Positions 25,883 to 35,308 are shown, counted from the stretch's first letter. The stretch: DNA of 64,000 nt from Spongiactinospora rosea (GCF_003315795.1 NZ_QMEY01000032.1:34865-98864), one strand, 5' to 3'. The notes: a model not told the origin generated them from the sequence alone. Numbers and translations: made by a program.

Positions 25883-27088
25883 TCAGGTGACCGCGAGGCG
25901 GCGGGTGTAGCGCTCGTCGTGCCACGGTTCGGCCGCGAAGACCTCGGTCAGCGCGGTCGCGGCGTCGTAGACGTCCACGTACCGCAGGTACAGCGGCGCG
26001 AACCCGAACCGCAGGATGTCCGGGGCGCGGAAGTCGCCCTGCACGCCGCGTTCGGCCAGCGCGCGGACGACCGGGTAGCCGTGCGGATGGCGGAAGGACA
26101 CCTGGCTGCCGCGCCGCGCGGGCTCGCGCGGGGTGGCCAGCCGTAGGTCCGGGTGAGCGGATTCGGCCAGCTCGATGAACAGCGACGTCAGCGCGAGGCT
26201 CTTGGCGCGGACCGCGGCGAGGTCGGCCCGCTCGAAGATCTCCAGCGCGGCGTCCAGCGCGGCGAACGACAGTACGTGCGGGGTGCTCACCGCGAATCCG
26301 CGGACGCCCTCGGCCGGGCGGAAGGACGGCTCGAAGGCGAACGGCTCGGCGTGGGCGTACCAGCCGGTGAGCGCGTTGCGCGCGGTGCCGTGGTGGCGCG
26401 GGTTGACGTACAGGAAGGCCGGGGACCCCGGACCGCCGTTGAGGTACTTGTACGTGCATCCGACCGCGAAGTCCGCGGCCGAGACGTCCACCGGAAACGC
26501 GCCGACGCTGTGGCACACGTCCCACACCATCAGCGCGCCCGCCGCCTGGACCCGCGCGGTCACCTCGGCGACGTCGCGGCGCTCGCCGGTGCTGTAGACC
26601 ACCTCCGACAGCAGCACCACGGCCACGTCGTCGCCGACGTGGGGCCAGTCGCGCACCTCGTAGCCGTCCAGCAGGGCGGCCAGGCCCTCGGCGATGTACC
26701 GGTCGGTGGGGAACTCCCCGAGGTCGGCGACGATCACCCTGCGGTCCGGGCGCAGCTTGAGCGCGGCGGCCAGCGCCTGGAAGACCGCGATGGAGGTGGT
26801 GTTGCCGGCCACCACCTGGCCCGGCCCCGCGCCGATCAGCGGCGCGATCCGGTCGCCCATGGCCAGCGGCTGGGCAAACCAGCCGGCGGTGTTCCAGCCG
26901 CCGACCAGCTCACCGCCCCACTCCCGCTCCACCGCCCGGGCGACCCGGGCCGCGGCGCTCTTGGGCGGCGCGCCGAGCGAGTTGCCCGCCAGGTAGATCC
27001 GGTCGTCGGGCAGGGTGAACTCGGCGCGGAAACCGGCGAGCGGGTCTGTGGCGTCCAGGGCCTGGCATTCGTCGCGGGACAGGGTCAT
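25883..27088 (-). CDS. kynU: Kynureninase
   Basis: 401 residues. PLP enzyme of fold type I: IYLAGNSLGAPPKSA at the start, GNTTSIAVFQAL, VWDVCHSVGAFPVD, and the PLP-binding Lys in GCTYKYLNGGPGSPAF, followed by RGFAVSTPHVLSF and LRFGFAPLYLRYVDVYDA. It cleaves kynurenine or 3-hydroxykynurenine to anthranilate or 3-hydroxyanthranilate plus alanine. Start ATG 27088 has GGAGG upstream. It is the last of three minus-strand genes whose middle member consumes 3-hydroxyanthranilate, so it acts in catabolism of tryptophan. The stop lies 5 nt from the convergent kinase stop. Confidence 0.94.
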   Translation of the reverse strand: MTLSRDECQALDATDPLAGFRAEFTLPDDRIYLAGNSLGAPPKSAAARVARAVEREWGGELVGGWNTAGWFAQPLAMGDRIAPLIGAGPGQVVAGNTTSIAVFQALAAALKLRPDRRVIVADLGEFPTDRYIAEGLAALLDGYEVRDWPHVGDDVAVVLLSEVVYSTGERRDVAEVTARVQAAGALMVWDVCHSVGAFPVDVSAADFAVGCTYKYLNGGPGSPAFLYVNPRHHGTARNALTGWYAHAEPFAFEPSFRPAEGVRGFAVSTPHVLSFAALDAALEIFERADLAAVRAKSLALTSLFIELAESAHPDLRLATPREPARRGSQVSFRHPHGYPVVRALAERGVQGDFRAPDILRFGFAPLYLRYVDVYDAATALTEVFAAEPWHDERYTRRLAVT

Positions 27089-27117
27089 GCGTGTTCCTCC
27101 GGTGCGTGGGTCACCCG

Positions 27118-27633
27118 TCAGCCCTTGCCGGGGTGGTGGGCCCCGCAGGCGTCGCAGGTGCGGGCCTTCTCGTCGGCGTAGAACGCCTCGAAGACCGGCG
27201 GCAGGTCGACCACGATGTCGCGTACCTGCAGCTCCACCTCGTGGACCAGGTTGCCGCACTCCTGGCAGTACCACTGGAAGCGCTCCAGCGTGCCCTCCGG
27301 CCGGACCTTCTCCACCAGGAAGCCGATCGAACCGGGCTCGGGGCGCTGCGGCGAGTGCGGCAGGTTGCGCGGCAGCAGCCACATCTGGCCTTCGCGGATG
27401 TGGACGGTGTCGGGGCCCTCCGGCGTGATGACGTTGACGTGCATGTTGCCGCGGACCTGGTAGAACAGCTCCTCGTACGGGTCCACGTGGTAGTCGGTGC
27501 GGGCGTTGGGGCCGCCGACGACCATGACCACCAGGTCGTCCGCGCCCTCGAAGATCACCTTGTTGCCGACCGGCGGTTTGAGCAGGTGGGCGTGCTCGTC
27601 GATCCACTTCGTGAAGTCGATGGGTGGGATCAT
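27118..27633 (-). CDS. nbaC: 3-hydroxyanthranilate 3,4-dioxygenase
   Basis: 171 residues. Cupin with the family pattern KVIFEGADDLVVMVVGGPN, RTDYHVDPYEELFYQ (iron ligands His and Glu), MWLLPRNLPHSPQRP (third ligand His) and a C-terminal rubredoxin-like iron site (WYCQECG ... CDACGAHH), the bacterial form. It opens 3-hydroxyanthranilate to 2-amino-3-carboxymuconate semialdehyde. Its ATG is 27633 with GGACG upstream. It sits between the aldehyde dehydrogenase and kynureninase genes, 29 nt before kynU. Confidence 0.94.
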   Translation of the reverse strand: MIPPIDFTKWIDEHAHLLKPPVGNKVIFEGADDLVVMVVGGPNARTDYHVDPYEELFYQVRGNMHVNVITPEGPDTVHIREGQMWLLPRNLPHSPQRPEPGSIGFLVEKVRPEGTLERFQWYCQECGNLVHEVELQVRDIVVDLPPVFEAFYADEKARTCDACGAHHPGKG

Positions 27634-27702
27634 GGGCGTCCTCCGCTGCAGACGTGCGGTAAGTCTCGTTTTATCCGGCAAAGCCGGACATATCAACCAG
27701 GT

Positions 27703-29124
27703 TCAGGCGTCCTCCAGCTTGATCGTCACCGTGGAGGGCTCGGAGTAGAAGTCCAGCGAGTGGACGCCGCCCTCGCGGCCGATCCCGGACAGCCGCAGCC
27801 CGCCGAACGGCGTGCGCAGGTCGCGCAGGAACCAGGTGTTGACCCACACCAGCCCGGCCTGGACGGCGGCGGCCACCCGATGCGCCCGGGACAGGTCGCG
27901 CGTCCACACCGTGGCCGCCAGGCCGTACCGGCTGTCGTTGGCCAGCGCGACCGCCTCGGCCTCGGTGTCGAACGGCGCGATGTGGCACACGGGCCCGAAG
28001 ATCTCCTCCTGGTTCACCCGCGAACCCTGCGGCAGGCCGGTGAGAACGGTCGGCTCGACGTGGTAGCCGCTCTCCGCCCAGGGCGGGACGCCGCCCCCGG
28101 CCAATACCTCCGCGCCCTCGGACGCCGCCAGCCGGTAGTACGAGAGCACCTTCTCGCGGTGACCGGCCGAGATCATCGGCATCGGCTCGCGCTCGCGGGA
28201 CAGCTCCTCGGCGCGTTTGGCCAGCCGCCTGGCGAACTCCTCGTAGATCGGCCGCTCGACGTACAGCCGTTCGGTGCACAGGCAGACCTGGCCGCCGTTG
28301 GTGAACACCGAGCGCACCGAGCCCTCCACGGCCGCGTCCAGGCGGGCATCCGCGAAGATCAGCCCGGCGTTCTTGCCGCCCAGCTCGAACGAGATCGGCT
28401 TGACGCCGTCGGCGACGGTCCGCATGATCGCCGACCCGGTACGGCTCTCGCCGGTGAACGTCACGCCGTCCACCCCCGGGTGCCCGGCCAGGAACTCCCC
28501 CGCCGACCCCGCGCCCGGCCCGTTGACCACGTTGAGCACGCCGGCGGGCAGCCCCACCTGGGCCGCGATGTCCGCCAGCACGGCGGCCGACCCCGGCGTC
28601 AGCTCGGACGGCTTGATCACGATCGTGTTGCCCGCCACCAGCGCCGCCCCGGCCTTCCAGGTGGTCAGCAGGAACGGCAGGTTCCACGGGACGATCACCG
28701 CCACCACTCCGAGCGGACGGCGGATGGTGTAGCTCAGCGTACCGGGCAGGTGGTACGCGTTGTCCGGACGCTGGGCGGCTATGTCGGCGAACACCCTGAA
28801 GTTGGCGGCTCCGCGTGGGATGTCCAGCGTGCGGGCCTGCACGGCGTCCTTACCGGTGTCGGCGACCTCGGCGGCCACCAGGTCGTCGAACCGCGCCTCC
28901 ATGCCGTCCGCGAGCCGCCGCAGCCACGCCGCGCGCTCGGCCACCGGCAGCGCGGCCCAGCCCGGCTGCGCGCGCCTGGCGGCCGTCACGGCCCGGTCCA
29001 CGGTCTCGCGTCCGGCCTCGTGGATCCGGCCGATCTCGGCCCCGGTCACCGGGTCGTGGTTGGCGAAGGTGGCGCCCTCCGCGATCCACTCACCGCCGAT
29101 GAAATGACCGTTCTGGTATGACAT
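27703..29124 (-). CDS. Aldehyde dehydrogenase, probable 2-aminomuconate (hydroxymuconate) semialdehyde dehydrogenase
   Basis: 473 residues. NAD-dependent ALDH: VVIVPWNLPF variant (VAVIVPWNLPFLLTTWK), KPSELTP, GVTFTGESRTG, general base Glu in SFELGGKNAGLIF and catalytic Cys in NGGQVCLCTERL, then EEIFGPV. The operon with a 3-hydroxyanthranilate dioxygenase and kynureninase points to the 2-aminomuconate semialdehyde step. The decarboxylase that should act between the dioxygenase and this enzyme is not in the window. Start ATG 29124 follows GGAGGAGG; GTG 29127 is next to it. First gene of the operon. Confidence 0.9.
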   Translation of the reverse strand: MSYQNGHFIGGEWIAEGATFANHDPVTGAEIGRIHEAGRETVDRAVTAARRAQPGWAALPVAERAAWLRRLADGMEARFDDLVAAEVADTGKDAVQARTLDIPRGAANFRVFADIAAQRPDNAYHLPGTLSYTIRRPLGVVAVIVPWNLPFLLTTWKAGAALVAGNTIVIKPSELTPGSAAVLADIAAQVGLPAGVLNVVNGPGAGSAGEFLAGHPGVDGVTFTGESRTGSAIMRTVADGVKPISFELGGKNAGLIFADARLDAAVEGSVRSVFTNGGQVCLCTERLYVERPIYEEFARRLAKRAEELSREREPMPMISAGHREKVLSYYRLAASEGAEVLAGGGVPPWAESGYHVEPTVLTGLPQGSRVNQEEIFGPVCHIAPFDTEAEAVALANDSRYGLAATVWTRDLSRAHRVAAAVQAGLVWVNTWFLRDLRTPFGGLRLSGIGREGGVHSLDFYSEPSTVTIKLEDA

Positions 29125-29225
29125 CACCGCCTCCTCCCTCCCTTCGCATCGTCTCTCCCGGCGGCCCCGGACGCCAGCGCGCGCGCTGTTGGCGATCTAT
29201 GTGTCGCGTGACATCCTGGGTGATC

Positions 29226-29930
29226 GTGACGACACGTACAGAACGGGTGACGGTATCGGACGGGGCCTTCGACATGCCGGTGTGGCTGCCGGCGTCCGGA
29301 CGCGGGCCGGGGATTCTGCTGATCCAGGAGGTCTGGGGCGTCGGGCCCTACATCAGGAAGGTCGGCGAAGACCTCGCCGCGCTGGGCTACGTCGTGGGCG
29401 CGCCCGAGCTGTTCTGGCGGCTGCACGAGCACTGGGAGGGCGCCCACGACGACGCGGGCCTGGCGGCCTCCCTCGACCTGGCCTCGCGCTTCGACTTCGA
29501 GCGCGGCGTGGAGGACAGCGCCGCCGCCCTCGGCCACCTGCGCGGCCTGCCGGAGGTCGCCGGGCGGGCCGGGACGTTCGGGATCTGCCTGGGCGGGTCG
29601 ATCGGCTACATGCTCGGCGCGCGGGGCCTGCCCGACGCCGTGGTGGCGTTCTACGGGTCGGCCATCCCCGACGCCACGGATCTGATGGACTCGGTGCGGG
29701 CGCCGCTGCTGTGCGTGTTCGGCGGCTCGGACCCGTACATCCCCAGGGACAAGGTGGCCAAGGTCGAGGAGGCGGCGGCCGGGCGGCCCGGTGTCGAGGT
29801 ACGCGTCTACGAGAAGGCCGGACACGCCTTCCACAACCATCTGGCCCCGCGCTTCCACGATCCGGAGTACGCGCCGCGCGCCTGGGAGGCCGCAACGACC
29901 TTCCTTTCCCGCCACCTTCCCGTTACCTGA
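29226..29930 (+). CDS. Dienelactone hydrolase family protein
   Basis: 234 residues from GTG 29226. Alpha/beta hydrolase of the DLH type: nucleophile Cys in FGICLGGSIGYML, Asp in FGGSDPYIP and His in KAGHAFHNHLAP, plus ILLIQEVWGVGPYIRK near the N-terminus. It hydrolyses lactones or esters in ring-cleavage routes. It is divergent from the kynurenine operon with ~100 bp between starts, so a link to aromatic catabolism is plausible but unproven. Confidence 0.9.
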   Translation: MTTRTERVTVSDGAFDMPVWLPASGRGPGILLIQEVWGVGPYIRKVGEDLAALGYVVGAPELFWRLHEHWEGAHDDAGLAASLDLASRFDFERGVEDSAAALGHLRGLPEVAGRAGTFGICLGGSIGYMLGARGLPDAVVAFYGSAIPDATDLMDSVRAPLLCVFGGSDPYIPRDKVAKVEEAAAGRPGVEVRVYEKAGHAFHNHLAPRFHDPEYAPRAWEAATTFLSRHLPVT

Positions 29931-30187
29931 CACTCCATTCACGCAGGTCAGGTCGCGCACCCGTGGGGTCTCTCTTTACGCGATTGCCATCCGTCGGTGA
30001 TGGGCACGATCATTACCGGCCAGGACCGTTCCACGGTAACGGACCGAGAAAACCCCCGTAGATCACCACATAGGCACGATTCACTCAAAATCAACTCGGG
30101 ACCAACCTGCGTATCTGTGCGATCGTGGACAAGACGGGGCAAGTTCTCTGGAGAGCCAAAGCAGTTGGTGACAGAGGGTGATCAAAC

Positions 30188-30940
30188 GTGTCGGAATCCC
30201 CGGTGTCCAACGAGCCCCCGATCTATCGGCGCATAGCCGACGGGCTCCGCGCCGCGATCTTGTCCGGTGAACTGCGGGACGGCGACCGGTTGCCGGGCGA
30301 GAACGCGCTGATGGCCGAGTACGGCATCGCCCGTGCGACCGCCAGGCAGGCGCTCTCCGTGCTCATCAACGAGGGTCTGGCCGTGCCCAAGCGAGGGTCC
30401 GGAGTCTATGTGCGCAGGTTCAAGCCGATCAGGCGGCACGGCTCCCGGCGTCTGGCGCGCGACCAGTGGGGCCAGGGGCGGGCGATCTGGGACTCCGACA
30501 CGCGCGGGCGGCCGTACACGGTCGACGGGCTGCGCGTGGCCAGGGAGCCCGCGCCCGACGACGTGGCGGCGATCCTGGCCGCCTCGGAGGTCTGGGTGCG
30601 CAGGCGGCGCTACTCGGTGGACGAGCGGCCGGTACAGCTCGCGACCTCCTATTTCCCCGCCGACCTGGTGGAGGGCACACCCATCACGCTCCCCGACACC
30701 GGCCCCGGCGGCGTCTACGCCAGGCTCGGCGACCTCGGCCAGGCCCCCGCGCACTTCACCGAGGAGGTCCAGGCGCGGATGCCGCAGCCGGAGGAGGTGA
30801 CCGCGCTGCAACTGCCCGCGGGCACGCCCGTGGTCGTCGTCTGCCGCACGGCCTACACGGCGGGAGGGACCGCGGTGGAGGTCAACCTCATGACGTTAGA
30901 CGCCGCGTCTTATGTACTTCAGTACGACTTCGACGCCTAA
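30188..30940 (+). CDS. GntR-family regulator with UTRA domain (HutC subfamily)
   Basis: 250 residues from GTG 30188. Winged helix at ~10-78 (PPIYRRIADGLRAAILSGEL, RLPGENALMAEYGIARATAR, VYVRRF) and UTRA effector domain at ~95-245 (WVRRRRYSVDERPVQLATSY, EEVQARMPQPEEVTALQL). Such regulators respond to small metabolites. The next gene encodes a 74-residue protein in the same orientation. The regulated genes are not evident; nearby catabolic genes are candidates. Confidence 0.92.
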   Translation: MSESPVSNEPPIYRRIADGLRAAILSGELRDGDRLPGENALMAEYGIARATARQALSVLINEGLAVPKRGSGVYVRRFKPIRRHGSRRLARDQWGQGRAIWDSDTRGRPYTVDGLRVAREPAPDDVAAILAASEVWVRRRRYSVDERPVQLATSYFPADLVEGTPITLPDTGPGGVYARLGDLGQAPAHFTEEVQARMPQPEEVTALQLPAGTPVVVVCRTAYTAGGTAVEVNLMTLDAASYVLQYDFDA

Positions 30941-31063
30941 GTCAAGGCAAAACGTCAAGCGGCTACGTTGACCTGACCCCTACGATCATTGATTTCTCTA
31001 GAGATGTGGCGCACCTTCGTAAGTGCAAGGTCGCAAACCGGGCCCTGGGGAAAGGGTGGACAG

Positions 31064-31288
31064 ATGTCCTTGGACCGGCATCTCACAGAAATCGCCCGGG
31101 AGTACCCCGACTGGACCATCTGGCGCAGCGACGCGGGCCGGTGGTGGGCCACCCGCCACCACCCGCTCTCCCTGCCGGAGCGCGAGGCCGGCCTCGCCAT
31201 GACCATTGACGCCGACACCCCGGACGACCTGCGCGAACAGCTCATCGACCAGCGGGAGCGCGCCGAGTCGCTGGGGCCGGACCCCTAG
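31064..31288 (+). CDS. Small hypothetical protein downstream of GntR regulator
   Basis: 74 residues from ATG 31064, with GGGAAAGGGTGG upstream. It starts MSLDRHLTEIAREYPDWTIW and continues DAGRWWATRHHPLSLPERE; the C-terminus is acidic and helical. Actinomycetes carry similar small proteins, often beside GntR or XRE regulators; function unknown. The next 272 bp (31289-31560) show no gene. Confidence 0.75.
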   Translation: MSLDRHLTEIAREYPDWTIWRSDAGRWWATRHHPLSLPEREAGLAMTIDADTPDDLREQLIDQRERAESLGPDP

Positions 31289-31560
31289 CCAGCCCCGTGG
31301 AACGCACCCGATCGAGGGGGGGCGCTCCACGGGTCCGAGCCGCCCGGTGCCGGAGTCTGCGTCACGCGGCTCCGGCGCCGGGCACCACAGGCGCGGAAGC
31401 CTCTGACCCGATCGGGGGCGGGGGTTTCCGCTTCGGTCCGGCCGCGCCGACGAAGCCGCGGCCCGGACCACGCAGTACCAGCACCACGAAAGTGCGCGGC
31501 GAGCCCACACCACCCACTGCACCATCGCCCGCGCACCCTGAGCGGGACGACGGCCGCCGG

Positions 31561-32763
31561 TCAGCCGCGGTCGTGCCGGGAACGGGCGTACGCGTCGTCA
31601 GGTATCCCGTCGGCCTCGACGACATCGTGCGCACCGGGCTCCGGCGCTCCGGGGCGGCCGGTCTCCGCGTCGTCGTCCCGCTCCACCTCGGCCCCCGGGC
31701 GGGGGGCCTCGTCCTCGGCGTCGTCCACGACCACGCGGACGACCTCGGCGTCGAAGTCGGGGGCGGGCTCCAGCGCGTCCTGGGGCTCGGTGAGCTTGCG
31801 GACGTCCTGGGTCATGTCGGGGGTGACCTCGGGGGTGATCTCGGGGACGGCCTCCGGCGCGATCTCAGGCGTGGGGAACTGCTGCACCGCCGAAGGCGGG
31901 AGTACTTGAGCCTCGTTCACCAGCGCCCCGGCCGCGTTCTCCTGGTGCAACAGGTCGCCGAGCACCGCGCCGATCTCGGTGAGCCTGCGCACCACCTCGC
32001 CGTGGGTGTCGGTCAGGTAGGCGACCCTGCGCCCGGTCTGCTCGTCGAGCGTCGCGGCGCGGTGCTGGGCCGCGGCCAGCGCGGCCTGGGCGTCGGCGCG
32101 GGCGGCCTCAAGGGTGGCCTCCGACTCCGCCCTGGCGGCGGCGAGCGTGGCCTCGGCCTCGGCGCGAGCGCCGCCGATGGTCTGCTCCGACTCCTGCCTG
32201 GCCTCGGTGAGCAGCCGCTCGGACTCGGCCTGCGCCGCGCGCACGGTCTGGTCGGCCTCCGCCCTGGCGGTGGACACGGCCTCCTCGGCCTGCGCCTGGG
32301 ACTGGGCCAGCATCTGCTCGGAGGCGGCGGTGGCCTCGGTGACCCGGCGCTCCGCCTCGGCCTGGGCCGCCGACAGGATGCTCTCGGACTGCTCCCGAGC
32401 GGTGGTCATCAGCCGCTCGGACTCGGTGGCGGCCTCCTCGCGCACCCTTCCCGCCTCGGCCTCGGCGTCCTGCTTCTTGGCCGCGGCCTCCTCCTCGCCC
32501 AGCTTGAGGATCTGCGCGAGCCGGGGGCTGAGGTCTTCGTAGCTCTGCGGCCCCTCGACCATCCGCCTGCGGGCCTCCGCCAGCTCGATGCGGCCCTGCT
32601 CCGCCTGCTCGATCGCCCGCGCCAGCCGCTCCTCCAGATCGCGGATCTGGTTCCGCGTGCGGACCATATAGTCGTGGACCTGACGGCGGCTGTAGCCGCG
32701 CATGACGACCTCGAAGGAGTCGTCCTGCATCAGGTCTGGAATGCTTTCGTGCTGGTTTGTCAT
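31561..32763 (-). CDS. DivIVA-like coiled-coil protein
   Basis: 400 residues. The N-terminus (FEVVMRGYSRRQVHDYMV, ~17-34) matches the DivIVA membrane-binding domain pattern. From ~35 to ~265 is a long Ala/Glu/Arg-rich coiled coil with repeats such as EAEATLAAARAESEATLEAA, as in actinomycete polar-growth scaffolds (DivIVA, Scy or FilP-like). The C-terminal ~130 residues are acidic and Pro-rich, probably disordered. It likely sits at hyphal tips or septa. The start is ATG 32763; the plus-strand carbonic anhydrase gene begins 168 bp away. Confidence 0.85.
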   Translation of the reverse strand: MTNQHESIPDLMQDDSFEVVMRGYSRRQVHDYMVRTRNQIRDLEERLARAIEQAEQGRIELAEARRRMVEGPQSYEDLSPRLAQILKLGEEEAAAKKQDAEAEAGRVREEAATESERLMTTAREQSESILSAAQAEAERRVTEATAASEQMLAQSQAQAEEAVSTARAEADQTVRAAQAESERLLTEARQESEQTIGGARAEAEATLAAARAESEATLEAARADAQAALAAAQHRAATLDEQTGRRVAYLTDTHGEVVRRLTEIGAVLGDLLHQENAAGALVNEAQVLPPSAVQQFPTPEIAPEAVPEITPEVTPDMTQDVRKLTEPQDALEPAPDFDAEVVRVVVDDAEDEAPRPGAEVERDDDAETGRPGAPEPGAHDVVEADGIPDDAYARSRHDRG

Positions 32764-32930
32764 GGCATTGCCCTGGGGGTCTACGAGATGAGGAAGGACG
32801 ACGGCTCAGGCCGATGGTACGGCGGGCTGGACGGCCAGGGCGTCAGGAAACGACTTTCCTGCCTGCGGGCCGAGTCCGCAACCCGAACGCTCCACCTGCT
32901 GCGGAAATATCGACTTACTACCATGAATCC

Positions 32931-33524
32931 ATGAATGATCTCCCCTCCATCAGGACTACCCCCTTCATCGGGGCTCTCCCCTTCGACGCGACGAATGATC
33001 TCCCCTTCATCGCGGCCCTCCCTCCCGACGCGACTCCTGACATCCACCCAGAAGCGTATGTCGCTCCCGGAGCCGTCGTGGTCGGCAGGGTGCGGCTCGG
33101 CCGCGCGGCCAACGTCTGGTACGGCTCCGTGCTCCGCGGTGACGATGAGCGGATCGAGGTGGCGGAGGAGTGCAACATCCAGGACCTTTGCTGCCTGCAC
33201 TCCGACCCTGGGGAGCCGGCGATCCTGGAGCCGCGGGTGAGCCTCGGGCACCGGGCCATGGTCCACGGGGCGTACGTCGAGACGGGCGCGCTCATCGGGA
33301 TCGGCGCGATCGTGCTCGGCGGGGCCCGGGTGGGCGCGGGCACGCTGGTCGCGGCCGGGGCGGTGGTGCCGCCAGGGCGTACCGTACCGGCCGGTGTGCT
33401 GGTGGCCGGTACACCGGCCAAGGTGATCCGTGAGCTGACCGACGCCGACCGGGCCTCGTTCGCCAAGACGCCCGAGGGGTACATGGCCAAGGCCGACCTG
33501 CACCGCGCAGCGCGGCGCGTATGA
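32931..33524 (+). CDS. Gamma-class carbonic anhydrase family protein
   Basis: 197 residues. Left-handed beta-helix hexapeptide repeats (VAPGAVVVGRVRLGRAANV, ALIGIGAIVLGGARVG) with the family zinc ligands: one His in NIQDLCCLHSDPG and two in LGHRAMVHGAYVET. It hydrates CO2 or is an inactive relative. The N-terminus carries a short duplication (NDLPSI...PFIGALPFDAT, then NDLPFIAALPPDAT) not normal for the family, which suggests a repeat-derived extension or a start further downstream. ATG 32931 is the first start. Confidence 0.87.
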   Translation: MNDLPSIRTTPFIGALPFDATNDLPFIAALPPDATPDIHPEAYVAPGAVVVGRVRLGRAANVWYGSVLRGDDERIEVAEECNIQDLCCLHSDPGEPAILEPRVSLGHRAMVHGAYVETGALIGIGAIVLGGARVGAGTLVAAGAVVPPGRTVPAGVLVAGTPAKVIRELTDADRASFAKTPEGYMAKADLHRAARRV

Positions 33525-33548
33525 TCGACGCCCCGCGAGACGTCTAAC

Positions 33549-34886
33549 ATGGCCGCCGTGCGACAGTGGGATGGATTCTCGACCATCGAGGGCGACGTAC
33601 GCGCCATGGTCGACGATCCGCGCTGGCCGGGGTTGCCGGCGCAGGCCAAGGCGCAGGCCGTCGCCGCGCGCATGCTGGTCACCGCGGACGGCGGGAGATG
33701 GCTGTTCGGCACGCACGCGCGCTGGTACCGCCAAGATCCGGTCGATGGGCGCTGGCACCTGTCCGCGCCCCCGCTGGACCAGACGCTGCGCTCCTCCGCC
33801 CACGTCGTGCGGCACACCTCTCCGCTGGCCGCGGACCTCGTGCCGCGCGGACCCGACTTCTCCTACGAGGAGGGTTCGACTCAGGGCTTCATCGGCCCCG
33901 ACGTGCCCACCGACATCGTGGAGAAGGTCCGTGTGCTGGTCCTGTCCCGCAGGGCCAGGCACGAGGACTTCCCGCTCACCACCGAACCGCTCAGCAGGCT
34001 CTTCGCCGGTGACGTCGCCAGCACCGTCGCCGCGGTGTGGGGCACGCTGATGTGGACGGCCTACGCCCCGGCGTTCGACGGCAACGAGGTGCTGCTGTCG
34101 ATGTTCGGCGAGTTCCTGGGGCGGGCGCTGCCGGGCGACGAGTTCGTCCGGTGGGTGAGCCGGGTCTCCCTGCTCGACCTGGCCGGCCTGTACGCCGAGC
34201 GGATCAGAGCCGGGGAGCCCAAGGCCGGGCTGCGGCTCGCGGCGGTGATGGCCAACACCGCCGACGCCGTGCTCGCCGACGACCGCTTCCGGCCGCGCGC
34301 CGCGGCGCTGCTCGCCATGCTCCAGCCCGCGCTGCGCCGCCGCGACCTCGACCACGCCGCCGCCCACCAGGGCGACGAGGCCGTACGACAGGCGTGGCTG
34401 GACCGCTGCCCCCCGCTGCTGACCCGCGCGGTGGTCTGCGAGACCTCGCCCGGCGAATACTTCAGGCACTCGATGTACGACCTGGTGCAGTCCCTCGGCT
34501 ACATCGCCAAGCGGCGGCACGACCCGCGGGTCACCGCGGCGGCACTGCTGGCCGCCGACCTCGCCGCGCTGTCCCCCCAGTCGGCCGCCAAGGTCTATCC
34601 GTGGCTGGACCCGGAGATGCGGCACGTCGTCCACACCGTGCTCGCCGACCCCCGGCACACGCTGCGCGGCCAGTGGCCGGACGACGGCGAGCTGCCGCCC
34701 TCACTGCGCCCGCCGGACATCGGCAGCGCGGCGGCCCTGCTCGGCACCGCCTACGCCACGGGCCTCGCCTGGTGCTCCCTGGCCGGGGTGGAGGCCCCCG
34801 CGAGCGGGTTCGCGACGGCGGCGGCGACGGCCCGGCGACTCACGCATCACTTGATCTTCGCCAATGAATCCGGCTTAAACCAATAG
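33549..34886 (+). CDS. Actinobacterial protein of unknown function (445 aa)
   Basis: I do not recognise a family. It is soluble with no signal peptide; the first ~110 residues contain a Trp-rich segment (GGRWLFGTHARWYRQDPVDG, WHLSAPPL) like a small binding module. The remainder is mostly helical and Ala/Leu-rich (SVSLLDLAGLYAERI-type, TADAVLADDRFRPRAAAL). Codon use matches its neighbours, so it looks native. It lies 24 bp after the carbonic anhydrase gene and may be cotranscribed. Confidence 0.75.
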   Translation: MAAVRQWDGFSTIEGDVRAMVDDPRWPGLPAQAKAQAVAARMLVTADGGRWLFGTHARWYRQDPVDGRWHLSAPPLDQTLRSSAHVVRHTSPLAADLVPRGPDFSYEEGSTQGFIGPDVPTDIVEKVRVLVLSRRARHEDFPLTTEPLSRLFAGDVASTVAAVWGTLMWTAYAPAFDGNEVLLSMFGEFLGRALPGDEFVRWVSRVSLLDLAGLYAERIRAGEPKAGLRLAAVMANTADAVLADDRFRPRAAALLAMLQPALRRRDLDHAAAHQGDEAVRQAWLDRCPPLLTRAVVCETSPGEYFRHSMYDLVQSLGYIAKRRHDPRVTAAALLAADLAALSPQSAAKVYPWLDPEMRHVVHTVLADPRHTLRGQWPDDGELPPSLRPPDIGSAAALLGTAYATGLAWCSLAGVEAPASGFATAAATARRLTHHLIFANESGLNQ

Positions 34887-35054
34887 GTGGGTAATTTCCG
34901 CCTTACCTTCCCTATACCCTCCCAATACCCTCCGGTCTGAAGATTCATCGAATTGTGATCTCCGAACCGGAAAAGATCCATACCTGGATCGGGACCAGCC
35001 GGAAGGAATGGTCCCGATGGGCCATGTCGCCGAAAGGCCCCCAGTCGTAACCTC

Positions 35055-35252
35055 GTGATGGGTGTGGGCTGCGGAAGGAAGGACGACGCGGTGGGGCACG
35101 ACGACATGGACCTGCGGGTCCACGACCGTGTCGCGTTGGACGAAATCGCGCTCTACGCCGAGGTGCTCACCGCCGTCGCCATCACGGAGCGACGGCTGAC
35201 CTTGGAAGAGCTCGACAACGCGCTCGGATTGCGGACTCCGGCGAGCCACTGA
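35055..35252 (+). CDS. Small hypothetical protein
   Basis: Up to 65 residues; in-frame starts ATG 35055, GTG 35091 or ATG 35106. The core HDRVALDEIALYAEVLTAV followed by RRLTLEELDNALGL is a compact helical unit that I recall in small actinomycete proteins of unknown role. A strong terminator follows at 35281-35308. Confidence 0.7.
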   Translation: MMGVGCGRKDDAVGHDDMDLRVHDRVALDEIALYAEVLTAVAITERRLTLEELDNALGLRTPASH

Positions 35253-35280
35253 CGAGTCACTGAGACCATCACAACTGCCT

Positions 35281-35308
35281 AGTCCCGGCCTTGTCCAGGG
35301 CCGGGACT
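35281..35308 (+). terminator. Rho-independent terminator
   Basis: Perfect 10-bp stem AGTCCCGGCC / GGCCGGGACT with an 8-nt loop, then ACGTATTTTTC. It ends the small plus-strand gene. Confidence 0.85.
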
